From positions 1-33,595 of the forward strand of contig JAAZCI010000199.1 in NCBI GenBank assembly GCA_012513365.1: DNA of 33,595 nt, read 5' to 3'. How positions within the stretch are numbered: the first letter of the stretch is position 1; the number at the start of each line of letters is the position of its first letter. A program made the translations under genes and the position numbers. Below the pieces are notes generated by a model. It was not told the DNA's origin and did no database searches. It was given only the letters and a program-made list of their open reading frames with translations. Source of the stretch: Lysobacteraceae bacterium (GTDB lineage: Bacteria; Pseudomonadota; Gammaproteobacteria; Cardiobacteriales; Wohlfahrtiimonadaceae). Shown here piece by piece: positions 1 through 8,166 of this stretch.

Positions 1-151
1 CCAATTAACGGATCACTCCATTAGGGGGCATCTGTGGCTCTATTCGTCTTAAAATCCCTAGTAAGCGGAAAAAAGCGCAGATTTCCCCCTTCTTTTAATC
101 TCTCATTGCATATTAATTACACAAAAAAACATCACAACTAAAGGATCTAGT

Positions 152-1351
152 ATGAGTTTATTACACCTCTCTACCCCTCATGAACGCCTAGCACTTCTTC
201 GTAAAACCGCACGCCCCTTTCGCGATCGCGCCACAGAACACGATGAGGAAAACAGCTTCCCTTTTGATAATATTGCCGACCTCCGCGCCATCGATTATCC
301 GGCAATTGTCCTTCCAAAAACTCATGGCGGGCTCGATATTTCGCTCGTTGAACTGCTAAAAATGCAACAAACCTTAGCGGAGATGGATGGCTCACCCGCC
401 CTTGCGATCGGCTGGCATATGGGCATCACCCAAAATTTAGGCCAAACAGATGAATGGTCGCCCGAGCTTTTTAAAGAATTTGCGAGCGATGTGCTAACAA
501 ATGGAGCGCTCATTAATAATGCCGCTTCAGAACCTGCAACGGGTAGCCCAACCCGCGGCGGTAAGCCTGAAACCACTGCAACGAAAACCAAAACTGGCTG
601 GATAATTAATGGGCGCAAAACCTTTACCACACTCTCACCGGTGCTGAATTATTTTGTAGTCAGCGCCTCAATTACCGGGAGCGATCGCGTAGCAAACTTC
701 TTAGTCAAACGTGAGTACTCCGGCCTATCCATTGATGAGACGTGGAATTCCATTGCCATGCGCGCAACCGGCAGTCACGACCTTGTGCTCGATCACGTTT
801 CGCTGCCTGACAACGCCTATCTCTACGATCTTGAGCCGGGTAAAAAGTCTCCCCGTGGCTGGCTGCTGCATATTCCGGCGGTCTATCACGGCATCAGCAT
901 TGCTGCCTTTGATTATGCGCTCAATTTTGCCAACACCTACGCGCCCAATAGTATTGCAAGTGGCACCATTGCCCAATTCCCAGCGGTGCAACAAAAGCTC
1001 GGTGCGATGCGCCTTAAAATATTGCAAAACGATCATTTTCTCTATGGCGTTGCCCACAAATGGGACGAAAGTGACCAAGAAACACGAGAGTCGTTAGGCG
1101 ATGAGCTTGCGGCAGTCAAAGTTGCTGTGGTAGAAAATGCCCTTGAAATTGTCGATCTTGCGATGCGTCTTGTGGGCGCCCGTTCCCTTCAAGCGAATAA
1201 CCCCTTACAGCGCTATTATCGTGACGTTCGCGCAGGACTTCATAATCCGCCGATGGAAGATGCCGTTCTCATTAGTCTTGCAAAATCCGCACTCAATTCA
1301 CATCGCGATAACAGACTTAACCACCCTAAAGGAGATCACTATGTTATCTAA
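152..1351 (+). CDS. Acyl-CoA-dehydrogenase-fold flavoprotein (DszC/SfnB-like)
   Basis: The 399-residue product has the layout of the acyl-CoA dehydrogenase/flavin monooxygenase superfamily: a helical N-terminal domain (about 1-120), a central beta domain (about 125-230, with SEPATGSP and INGRKTFTT, the usual flavin-contacting strand region) and a C-terminal helical domain ending in the RYYRDVRAGLHNP segment typical of the family. The start is supported by AAAGGA 6 nt upstream. The gene overlaps the next one, a MetQ-like lipoprotein, by 11 nt, so they are almost certainly co-transcribed. Family members beside MetQ-type transport genes are often linked to use of sulfur compounds, as in DszC/SfnB-type enzymes; that role is inferred here from the neighbours only. 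True beta-oxidation acyl-CoA dehydrogenase activity is an alternative. Family call firm, substrate unknown. Confidence 0.85.
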   Translation: MSLLHLSTPHERLALLRKTARPFRDRATEHDEENSFPFDNIADLRAIDYPAIVLPKTHGGLDISLVELLKMQQTLAEMDGSPALAIGWHMGITQNLGQTDEWSPELFKEFASDVLTNGALINNAASEPATGSPTRGGKPETTATKTKTGWIINGRKTFTTLSPVLNYFVVSASITGSDRVANFLVKREYSGLSIDETWNSIAMRATGSHDLVLDHVSLPDNAYLYDLEPGKKSPRGWLLHIPAVYHGISIAAFDYALNFANTYAPNSIASGTIAQFPAVQQKLGAMRLKILQNDHFLYGVAHKWDESDQETRESLGDELAAVKVAVVENALEIVDLAMRLVGARSLQANNPLQRYYRDVRAGLHNPPMEDAVLISLAKSALNSHRDNRLNHPKGDHYVI

Positions 1352-2309
1352 TACTATGACGCGCCCGACCGGACCGCTCGACCCCGATGCCACACCCCCT
1401 CGAATGTGGCGCTTTTTCCACCCGCTGATGATTCCCCTTCTTGGCGCCGGATTAATGCTATTAACGAGTTGCGGCAATAGTGAAGAATCTCCCCAACAGA
1501 GCGCGACGCCGAGCACACATCCCACGGACACCATCACCGTCGGTTTTGGGCCTTCCACCTATATCAATCAATTTGAAAATGGCATCAAACCGATCTTGGA
1601 AGCGCAAGGATATCGTGTTGAGACGAAAACCTTCTCGCAAAACTCGATGATTCCCGCCGCGCTAAAAGAGGGTGCGATTGATGCCTCGGTCCATATTAGT
1701 ACCGCCAATATGATCGAGATGAATCGCCGCCTTGATGCTGATATGATCGTCTGGGCCGACACGCCAAGCGCGCCGCAATCGCTTCGCTCTTTAAAGCACC
1801 AATCCCTTAATGCAATTCAAGATGGGATGAGCGTTGGCCTCCCGAATGACCCAGTGAACCTTGAGCGGGCTGTGCGCATTTTAGAAGATCTCGATTGGGT
1901 TGAAATCCCGCCAGATTTAGAGATTGCCACCTTTCACATCAATTCCGTCACCCCGAAAAAGTATGCGCTTAAACTCGTGTTAATGGACTCTGCCCAATTG
2001 CCTCGCGCGCTCGCCGACCTTGATTTTGCAATTATTAATGGAAATTATGTGGCCAATCAAGGGGATAAAATTAGTGATGGCCTTGTGATTGAAGATTCCC
2101 CGCCCGAACACCTTGTGAAAGTGGCGATTCGCGCCGTCAATCAAGATAAACCGTGGGCACATGATCTAAAAGCGGCCTATGAATCGGACGCATTTGAAGC
2201 CTATATTCGCTCCGATGAGCTCTTTGATGGGTTTATCTACCCGAAAGCGTGGCAGAAAGAGTCTAACCAAACTGACAGATCCAATCAATCCAATCCAGAT
2301 AATCTATAA
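1341..2309 (+). CDS. MetQ/NLPA-family substrate-binding lipoprotein, copy 1
   Basis: The predicted 322-residue lipoprotein belongs to the NLPA/MetQ family, the periplasmic binding component of methionine-type ABC importers. The chosen ATG has AAAGGAGAT directly upstream and lies inside the end of the preceding gene. A hydrophobic segment ends in the lipobox LLTSC (Cys44), giving an unusually long n-region; a second Met at residue 22 would give a more normal signal peptide but has no ribosome-binding site. The mature part starts ITVGFGPSTYINQFENG and ends with the FIYPKAW region shared with copy 2. No MetN ATPase or MetI permease gene lies beside it, so the transporter core must be encoded elsewhere or upstream of the window. 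The ligand is probably methionine or a related compound, by family membership only. Confidence 0.85.
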   Translation: MLSNTMTRPTGPLDPDATPPRMWRFFHPLMIPLLGAGLMLLTSCGNSEESPQQSATPSTHPTDTITVGFGPSTYINQFENGIKPILEAQGYRVETKTFSQNSMIPAALKEGAIDASVHISTANMIEMNRRLDADMIVWADTPSAPQSLRSLKHQSLNAIQDGMSVGLPNDPVNLERAVRILEDLDWVEIPPDLEIATFHINSVTPKKYALKLVLMDSAQLPRALADLDFAIINGNYVANQGDKISDGLVIEDSPPEHLVKVAIRAVNQDKPWAHDLKAAYESDAFEAYIRSDELFDGFIYPKAWQKESNQTDRSNQSNPDNL

Positions 2310-2324
2310 AACAAGGAGGTTTAT

Positions 2325-3173
2325 ATGATGCCCTTAATTCATTCAATGTTAAAACGACCACTTTTTATCGCACTTACGCTCTTATCGATGTTATTTTTGA
2401 GTAGCTGTGGCGATAACGATGACACGAACGCTACAAAAACCATCACTATGGGCTTTGGTCCGTCCACCTATGTGGATCAATTTGAGAAGGGGATTCGCCC
2501 GATTCTTGAAGCGAAGGGATTTAAGGTGAAAGTACGCGTGGTGTCGCAAAATAGCCAACTCAACCCCTCGATGAAGGAAGGCGCCATTGATGCCACCGTC
2601 TTCCAGAGCCGCGCCTATATGGAGAGCGTCAATCCCATTTTAAAAATGAATATGGTAAAGCTTGCTGATACGGCAAGCGCACCCCAATCGCTCCGCTCAA
2701 CGCGCCACGCATCTCTCGATGCGGTGAAAGATGGGATGACGGTGACGATCCCGCAAGATCCCGTTAATGGAGAACGCGCCGCTCGTCTACTAGAATCCCT
2801 TGGCTGGGTTACCATTGATGAAAATGCCGAGATTGCCACCTTTAGCGCGAAATCGATTCTGCCGGGGAATTATACGCTCTCGATTTTAGAGATCGATCCA
2901 GCGCAAAGTTTACGGACATTGGAAGATGTGGACTTTGCCATTGTTAATGGGAATTATATCGCTAATGCGGGCTTAAAAATGAGTGATGGATTGGCACTTG
3001 AGGCAACGCCTGAAGAACATGTGGTGATTGTCTCAATCCGCGGTGAGGATCTTGATACCGAATGGGCGAAGGCGCTGAAAGAGGCCTACGAATCTGATGA
3101 GTTTCGTGATTATATTCACTCCGAGCCACTCTATGATGGCTTTATTATGCCTAAGGCGTGGAATCAGGAGTAA
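2325..3173 (+). CDS. MetQ/NLPA-family substrate-binding lipoprotein, copy 2
   Basis: This 282-residue lipoprotein is a close paralogue of the gene just upstream. Shared blocks include GFGPSTY, KEGAIDA, ASAPQSLRS, the VNGNY segment and the C-terminal DGFI.PKAW. The start is preceded by a strong AAGGAGG, and a tandem ATG-ATG offers two adjacent starts. The signal peptide ends in the lipobox FLSSC (Cys28). It is 15 nt downstream of copy 1, in the same operon. The tandem copies look like a local duplication that has diverged, perhaps giving two ligand specificities to one ABC transporter. As with copy 1, no metN or metI is visible. The family assignment is firm; the ligand is inferred. Confidence 0.87.
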   Translation: MMPLIHSMLKRPLFIALTLLSMLFLSSCGDNDDTNATKTITMGFGPSTYVDQFEKGIRPILEAKGFKVKVRVVSQNSQLNPSMKEGAIDATVFQSRAYMESVNPILKMNMVKLADTASAPQSLRSTRHASLDAVKDGMTVTIPQDPVNGERAARLLESLGWVTIDENAEIATFSAKSILPGNYTLSILEIDPAQSLRTLEDVDFAIVNGNYIANAGLKMSDGLALEATPEEHVVIVSIRGEDLDTEWAKALKEAYESDEFRDYIHSEPLYDGFIMPKAWNQE

Positions 3174-3213
3174 TCGATACAATCTAATCCATAAATTACT
3201 CATGAATGAGAAC

Positions 3214-3258
3214 ACTCCCTCCAACTTAACCATTCTTAACCATTACTTTGGAGGGAGT
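3214..3258. terminator. Hairpin terminator between convergent genes
   Basis: A perfect 11-bp stem (ACTCCCTCCAA at 3214-3224, TTGGAGGGAGT at 3248-3258) closes a 23-nt loop and is followed by TCTTT. It sits between the lipoprotein operon and the convergent small gene and could work in both directions. The loop contains two tandem copies of CTTAACCATT (3225-3244). Confidence 0.6.
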
Positions 3259-3294
3259 TCTTTGATGAAAGATTCCTCTCTTATACGCTTAACG

Positions 3295-3690
3295 CTACTT
3301 CACCACGGAAATTAAGAGCGCAATGATGGAGATCGCAACGGCCACAAGCGACGCGGAGAGAATAAAGAGCTCTTTACGGAAACCGACCCGAAGATCGGCC
3401 ACAATCGCGGAAAGGTAGGGATAATTGACACACAGCGAGCCATTCATCTCTAAAAAGAGCGATACGCCCGGCCCACGCTCCCGTTTAATGCTATATTTTT
3501 CTTCCAAATAGTAGAGAAAACGCGCGTAGATGAGATCAGGATCGAGATTAAAATGCGCCGCCGTTTTCGCCAAATCGATCGGGACATACATTTTAGTCGG
3601 ACGCGATTTAGTATCAAAGTCGCGAAATGGGGCCTCATATTCACGATAAAGGTAATTAAAAAGGGCTAAATCAGTCGGCAACTTGGTCAT
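3295..3690 (-). CDS. Small hypothetical protein with C-terminal membrane anchor
   Basis: I do not recognise this 131-residue protein. It has a soluble N-terminal part (1-105, mixed charged, with PIDLAKTAAHFNLDPDLIYARF resembling a small helical bundle) and a single C-terminal transmembrane helix at about 108-129 (LFILSASLVAVAISIIALLI), so it is probably tail-anchored in the inner membrane with the soluble part in the cytoplasm. The start is supported by AGAGGAGT a few nt upstream. It is transcribed alone, with terminators on both sides. No function is suggested by sequence or context. Confidence 0.7.
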   Translation of the reverse strand: MTKLPTDLALFNYLYREYEAPFRDFDTKSRPTKMYVPIDLAKTAAHFNLDPDLIYARFLYYLEEKYSIKRERGPGVSLFLEMNGSLCVNYPYLSAIVADLRVGFRKELFILSASLVAVAISIIALLISVVK

Positions 3691-3853
3691 AGACTCCTCT
3701 CTTTTATGATCGCTCGTTTATTATTATATTAATGCACTTACGCTATCATAATCGAACTTAGGGGCCTCTGTCCAAGCCTTTTGATTTGCCCTTGTTTGAT
3801 ACGATTTTTAATGCCATTATCCACCGAGGATTTACCCCGAAAAACGCAGAAAA

Positions 3854-3876
3854 GACCCAACCTACGAGATTGGGTC
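3854..3876 (-). terminator. Rho-independent terminator of the AhpD-like gene
   Basis: Read on the minus strand, GACCCAA (3876-3870) pairs with TTGGGTC (3860-3854) around a 9-nt loop and is followed by TTTTC. It lies 66 nt downstream of the AhpD-like stop codon, as expected for a terminator. Confidence 0.7.
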
Positions 3877-3941
3877 AAAGTACTAAAAGATTTAGCAATC
3901 GAAAAGATGTTACTGCATTTTCTAATGTGGATTACATTAAA

Positions 3942-4280
3942 TTATGCACTGAGCTGTTTTGCGATCTCAATGGCTTTACCACCATAAGTAACCGCAGGGC
4001 CTCCGCCCATTAGAACCGCAACGTCGACCACTTCCGCGATCTCTTCAAGCGTTGCGCCCATCGCTAAAAGCGATTCTACGTGTGCGACAATGCATCCTTC
4101 ACACTGTTTGCTGATGGCAATGCCAAGCGCAATTAATTCTTTTGTTTTTTTCTCAAGTGCGCCGTCTTTCACCGCCGCCATATGAAGGCCATACATCGCT
4201 TTACCGACTTCTTGGCACTCATTCATTAAAAATCTACGTTCTTCTTTTACCTGCTTTGCTAATGCTTTATAGTCAGCCAT
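3942..4280 (-). CDS. Carboxymuconolactone decarboxylase (AhpD-like) family protein
   Basis: The 112-residue protein is an all-helical AhpD/CMD-fold protein with the redox signature C-x-x-C-x-x-x-H (Cys60-Glu-Gly-Cys63, His67) after the KTKELIALGIA segment. Such proteins act as small peroxidase or disulfide-reductase partners, normally as oligomers in the cytoplasm. A start nine codons upstream (4307) is possible, but the ATG at 4280 has AGGAGT at ideal spacing and gives the usual family N-terminus. The gene stands alone, with its own promoter (4363-4390) and an inverted repeat in the leader (4331-4349), which suggests specific, perhaps redox-linked, regulation. No alkyl hydroperoxide reductase gene is adjacent. 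Confidence 0.85.
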   Translation of the reverse strand: MADYKALAKQVKEERRFLMNECQEVGKAMYGLHMAAVKDGALEKKTKELIALGIAISKQCEGCIVAHVESLLAMGATLEEIAEVVDVAVLMGGGPAVTYGGKAIEIAKQLSA

Positions 4281-4330
4281 TGCTGTTACTCCTAATTCGT
4301 TATTCAAATTATGCTCTTCGATATATCTCT

Positions 4331-4349
4331 TTGATTAGATCACAATCAA
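4331..4349. promoter_or_regulatory. Operator-like inverted repeat in AhpD-like leader
   Basis: TTGATTagatcacAATCAA is a perfect 6-bp inverted repeat with a 7-nt spacer, lying just downstream of the predicted start point of the AhpD-like gene. That is a typical repressor position. The regulator is unknown. Confidence 0.4.
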
Positions 4350-4362
4350 GGAATGTGAGAGT

Positions 4363-4390
4363 AGTATAGCAGGTGTTTTATATTTATCAA
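4363..4390 (-). promoter_or_regulatory. Sigma-70-type promoter of the AhpD-like gene
   Basis: On the minus strand TTGATA (4390-4385) is separated by 16 nt from TATACT (4368-4363), which is preceded by TGC, an extended -10. Transcription would start near 4356 and give a leader of about 75 nt. Confidence 0.5.
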
Positions 4391-4558
4391 ACGATATTAT
4401 ATGATTTTATATATCAATTAAAACGCACCATCTAATGCGAATGGTCAAGGATTCACTCCATCCTTGTAATCGCCTGATTTTCCTTCTAAACGAGACCTAA
4501 TCATCCACGAAATCGATTAAAGAATGCCCGCTTTCCCTCCCTGTAAATCCCCCTTTTG

Positions 4559-4567
4559 TGATACAAT
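4559..4567 (+). promoter_or_regulatory. Candidate extended -10 promoter of dnaE
   Basis: TGATACAAT is an extended -10 element (TG, one nt, TACAAT), 49 nt before the dnaE start codon. No good -35 is visible, which is tolerated with extended -10 promoters. Confidence 0.4.
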
Positions 4568-4615
4568 TTTATCTTTTATTCCATCCCTTATTTACCCAAT
4601 TGTAACGGCGCGTCT

Positions 4616-7600
4616 ATGAGCTTTGTTCATCTAAATTTACATACTGAATTTTCCATTTCTGACGGGATTATCCGGATTAAACCTCTCTTTGCTCGGCTTA
4701 AAGAACAAGGGGCAACGGCGGTGGCACTCACCGATTTAGGCAATGAATTTGGCGCAATCAAGTTTTATAAAGAGGCGCTTAAAAATGGCATTAAGCCGAT
4801 CTTTGGAGCCGATGCACTGCTTGTTACCGAAGAAGATGATCGGGTTGGAAAAATTACGCTTCTTGCGCAAAATCACGATGGTTATCTCAATCTTGCCGAA
4901 ATTTTAAGTAAGGGCTACCGCGAAGGACAAATTCGAGGCGTTCCGCACATTAAACCTGAGTGGTTAAATGAGTATCACGCGGGACTGATTGTGATTTTAT
5001 CGAAAGAGAGTCACCTTGGGCATGCCCTCTTAAATCTCTCGGAAGAAGCGGCGTTTCACACCCTTCAAGGGCTCTTTAAGCCCTTTATCGATAATCGCCT
5101 CTACATTGGTGTCAAACGAACCAACTCTGAGGATGATGAACGTTTTATTCAAGCGGCAATTCCCTTTGCAAAAGCGCAAAATCTCCCGTTAGTGGCGCAT
5201 AATGAAGTGCGTTTTATGGAATCATCAGACTTTGAGGCTCATGAGGTGCGCTCCTGCATTCAATCGGGCCATGTATTGAGCGATCCGAATCGCCCTAAAA
5301 ACTACACTAAAGAGCAATATTTACGTTCTCCCGAGGAGATGGAGGCACTCTTTGCCGATCTTCCCGAAGCGCTTGAAAACTCTGTCGAGATCTCAAAACG
5401 CTGTAACGTAAAACTTACCTTAGGCGTACCGCAATTGCCGAACTTCCCCATTCCTGAGGGAATGACGATGGATGAGTATTTCCGCCATAAATCGGAAGTG
5501 GGCCTTGAGGAGCGCATCGGTAAAGAGACGCGCGACAGCCATAAAAAATATTGGGAACGGCTCGATACGGAGCTCAACGTCATTATTAATATGGGCTTTC
5601 CCGGCTACTTCCTGATCGTTGCAGACTTTATTCAATGGGCCAAAGATAACGCCATCCCCGTCGGGCCTGGGCGAGGTTCGGGAGCGGGCTCTCTTGTGGC
5701 GTGGGCGCTAAAAATTACCGATCTTGACCCACTACCCTATGACCTTCTCTTTGAGCGCTTTTTAAACCCCGAACGGGTCTCGATGCCGGACTTTGACGTA
5801 GACTTTTGTATGGAAGGCCGTGACCGCGTTATTGAATATGTGGCCAATACCTATGGGCGCGAGGCGGTTTCGCAGATTGCAACCCACGGAACGATGGCGG
5901 CAAAAGCGGTGGTTCGGGATGTTGGGCGCGCGCTTGGCCATCCTTATGGATTTGTGGATAATATCGCAAAACTGATCCCCTTTGAGCTCGGTATCACTCT
6001 TGAAAAAGCGATGATGCAAGAGCCTGAACTCCACGATCTCTATCACCAAGATGAAGAGGTTAAAATCCTCATCGATTTTGCAAAGCAGCTCGAAGGCTTA
6101 ACCAAATCGGTCGGACGGCATGCCGGCGGTGTTGTGATCGCCCCAACCAAACTCACCGACTTTTCCCCGCTCTATTGCGAGGAAGGATCCGCCGCGCTGG
6201 TGACGCAATATGATAAAGACGATATTGAATCAGCGGGCCTTGTTAAATTTGACTTCTTAGGGCTCCGAACACTCACGATTATCGACTGGGCGCTCAAAAA
6301 TATCGAATATAATCGCGATAAAACCATCGATATTCAAGCCATTCCGCTCGATGATAAACCCACCTTTGATCTTCTCAAAGCGTGCCAAACCACCGCTGTC
6401 TTCCAGCTTGAATCCCGCGGGATGAAGGATCTGCTTCGCCGTATGCAGCCCGATACGTTTGAGGACATTGTCGCACTTGTGGCACTTTTCCGCCCTGGCC
6501 CGCTTGAATCGGGCATGGTTGAGGACTTTATCAACCGAAAACACGGGCTTGCCGATGTGGATTATCCCTTTGATGAACTTGAGCCGGTGCTGAAACCGAC
6601 TTACGGGGTGATTGTTTACCAAGAACAGGTTATGCAGATCTCGCAAATCATCGGGAATTATAGCCTCGGTGGCGCGGACTTACTGCGTCGTGCTATGGGT
6701 AAAAAGCTCCCTGAAGAGATGGAGAAACAGCGCATTCTCTTTATGAAAGGGGCCGATGAGCTTGGCTTTGATAAAGAAAAAGCGGGACACCTTTTTGATC
6801 TGATGGAAAAATTCGCCGGCTACGGATTTAACAAATCTCACTCCGCCGCCTACGCCCTGCTTTCCTATCAAACGGCCTATTTAAAACATCATTATCCTGC
6901 GGAATTTATGGCCGCCGTACTCTCCTCTGACCTCGATCACACCGATAAAGTGGTGATCTTTATTGAAGAGTGTATGGCGATGGAGATTCCGATTCGTCGC
7001 CCGAATGTCAATGAGTCCTACTATCAATTTACCGTCAATCGTCAAAATGAGATTATCTATGGTTTAGGGGCGCTTAAAGGTTACGGGAAAGCGGCCGCGG
7101 AGCAATTAACCGCAGAGCGCGATAAAAATGGGCCTTACCAAGATCTATTTGATTTTTGCCGCCGCATCGATCTCTCAAGAACCAATAAACGCGCCATTGA
7201 GATCTTAATTCGCGCCGGTGCCCTTGATTGCTTTGATGAATCTCTCGAAACGGTGCTCGATCGCGCCGCCTATCGTGCGCAACTTTTTGAAACGCTGCCG
7301 GAGGCACTTAAACTTGCCGATCAACATCATAAAAACCTCGCCAGTGGCCAAGATGATCTCTTTGGACTTTTTGATGCAGGCCCTGCCGAAGCGGTGCAAC
7401 ATGAGTTGCAACCCGCGACGCCGCTAAGTGAATTTGAGCTCTTGCAGATGGAAAAAGCGACGCTCGGATTTTTCTTAACCGCGCACCCGATCGATCAATA
7501 TCAAACGGAGATCGACCAAATCATCACCAACTCCATCAGCGCCATTATGAATATGCCGGAGCCCACCTACAAACGCTATAACAATAACGATGATTCGAGC

Positions 7601-8161
7601 ATCACCGCGGGGCTGATTACCGATCTGCGCACCACTTATAGCAAGGCGGGCAACAAGATGACCTTTGTCACCCTGGACGATCGCTTTAATCGCATGGAGA
7701 TTCGCCTGTTTGACGAGATGATTGAGCGCTTTGCCGGCAATCTTAAAGTCGATGAAATTCTCTTTTTACGTGGGGGCCTTGTGTGGGATGATTATAATAA
7801 TCGCATGAGCATTCGCCCGGTTTCGCTGCATACACTCGATATGATGCGCTATGAACGCGCCCAATTTCTCTCGATTAAAAATCTAGTGCCGATCGATCTT
7901 GATCTTGTCAAACGCCTGATGGCAACTCTACCCACAGAGGTACCCGAACAGCGTCTGATCCGCCGAAGCCCCACCGGAGAAGAGGTCTGGTCGCCGGTTC
8001 CTCGCGGCGTTCCCATGATTATGCGGTACGAAACAGACTTTGGCTCCTGCATTATTCAATTGAGCGAAACGCAATTTTTCTACCCAGAAGATGAAACGTT
8101 CGAGGCGCTGAAACTTGAGTTCCACAATGTTTTACAATTTAAATTGCAATATCAGGTGTAA
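4616..8161 (+). CDS. dnaE: DNA polymerase III subunit alpha
   Basis: The 1181-residue product is the replicative polymerase catalytic subunit, close to the family length of about 1160. Domain order is clear: PHP domain (about 1-270, starting FVHLNLHTEFSISDG), the C-family palm with catalytic aspartates in PDFDVDF (Asp394 and Asp396) and KFDFLGL (Asp546), the VGPGRGSGAGSLVAW motif, fingers and beta-clamp region, a helix-hairpin-helix segment near 830-860, then an OB fold with QMEKATLGFFLTAHP and a C-terminal tau-binding region. The ATG is the first in frame, with only a weak ribosome-binding site. In many gammaproteobacteria dnaE sits near lipid A genes and accA; here the downstream neighbour is an OpgB-like gene instead. 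Confidence 0.98.
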   Translation: MSFVHLNLHTEFSISDGIIRIKPLFARLKEQGATAVALTDLGNEFGAIKFYKEALKNGIKPIFGADALLVTEEDDRVGKITLLAQNHDGYLNLAEILSKGYREGQIRGVPHIKPEWLNEYHAGLIVILSKESHLGHALLNLSEEAAFHTLQGLFKPFIDNRLYIGVKRTNSEDDERFIQAAIPFAKAQNLPLVAHNEVRFMESSDFEAHEVRSCIQSGHVLSDPNRPKNYTKEQYLRSPEEMEALFADLPEALENSVEISKRCNVKLTLGVPQLPNFPIPEGMTMDEYFRHKSEVGLEERIGKETRDSHKKYWERLDTELNVIINMGFPGYFLIVADFIQWAKDNAIPVGPGRGSGAGSLVAWALKITDLDPLPYDLLFERFLNPERVSMPDFDVDFCMEGRDRVIEYVANTYGREAVSQIATHGTMAAKAVVRDVGRALGHPYGFVDNIAKLIPFELGITLEKAMMQEPELHDLYHQDEEVKILIDFAKQLEGLTKSVGRHAGGVVIAPTKLTDFSPLYCEEGSAALVTQYDKDDIESAGLVKFDFLGLRTLTIIDWALKNIEYNRDKTIDIQAIPLDDKPTFDLLKACQTTAVFQLESRGMKDLLRRMQPDTFEDIVALVALFRPGPLESGMVEDFINRKHGLADVDYPFDELEPVLKPTYGVIVYQEQVMQISQIIGNYSLGGADLLRRAMGKKLPEEMEKQRILFMKGADELGFDKEKAGHLFDLMEKFAGYGFNKSHSAAYALLSYQTAYLKHHYPAEFMAAVLSSDLDHTDKVVIFIEECMAMEIPIRRPNVNESYYQFTVNRQNEIIYGLGALKGYGKAAAEQLTAERDKNGPYQDLFDFCRRIDLSRTNKRAIEILIRAGALDCFDESLETVLDRAAYRAQLFETLPEALKLADQHHKNLASGQDDLFGLFDAGPAEAVQHELQPATPLSEFELLQMEKATLGFFLTAHPIDQYQTEIDQIITNSISAIMNMPEPTYKRYNNNDDSSITAGLITDLRTTYSKAGNKMTFVTLDDRFNRMEIRLFDEMIERFAGNLKVDEILFLRGGLVWDDYNNRMSIRPVSLHTLDMMRYERAQFLSIKNLVPIDLDLVKRLMATLPTEVPEQRLIRRSPTGEEVWSPVPRGVPMIMRYETDFGSCIIQLSETQFFYPEDETFEALKLEFHNVLQFKLQYQV

Positions 8162-8166
8162 CCATT

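Larger units (their letters stand above)
4281..4615. other. Divergent intergenic region, AhpD-like gene / dnaE
   Basis: This 335-bp gene-free stretch holds the AhpD-like promoter and inverted repeat on the left and the candidate dnaE promoter on the right. The middle (about 4380-4550) is AT-rich and I see no gene, RNA or clear terminator in it. Confidence 0.6.

Noticed and set aside
1-151. SAM or methionine riboswitch upstream of the MetQ-like operon
   Set aside because: The visible leader has no strong long-range pairing or terminator hairpin next to the first gene, and too little upstream sequence is present to judge further.
217-690. GCGATCGC octamers (as in cyanobacterial HIP1)
   Set aside because: Only a couple of copies are seen, no more than moderate-GC coding sequence with GATC sites would give.
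1137-1340. 68-codon upstream extension of the first MetQ-like gene
   Set aside because: It overlaps the flavoenzyme gene in another frame and would bury the signal peptide; the ATG at 1341 has a strong ribosome-binding site.
4331-4349. FNR site at the TTGATT...AATCAA repeat
   Set aside because: The FNR consensus TTGAT-N4-ATCAA needs a 4-nt spacer; here the equivalent spacer is 9 nt.
6257-6646. 129-codon minus-strand open frame inside dnaE
   Set aside because: It is antisense to the conserved polymerase core, has no ribosome-binding site and no recognisable protein pattern; it arises from dnaE codon bias.
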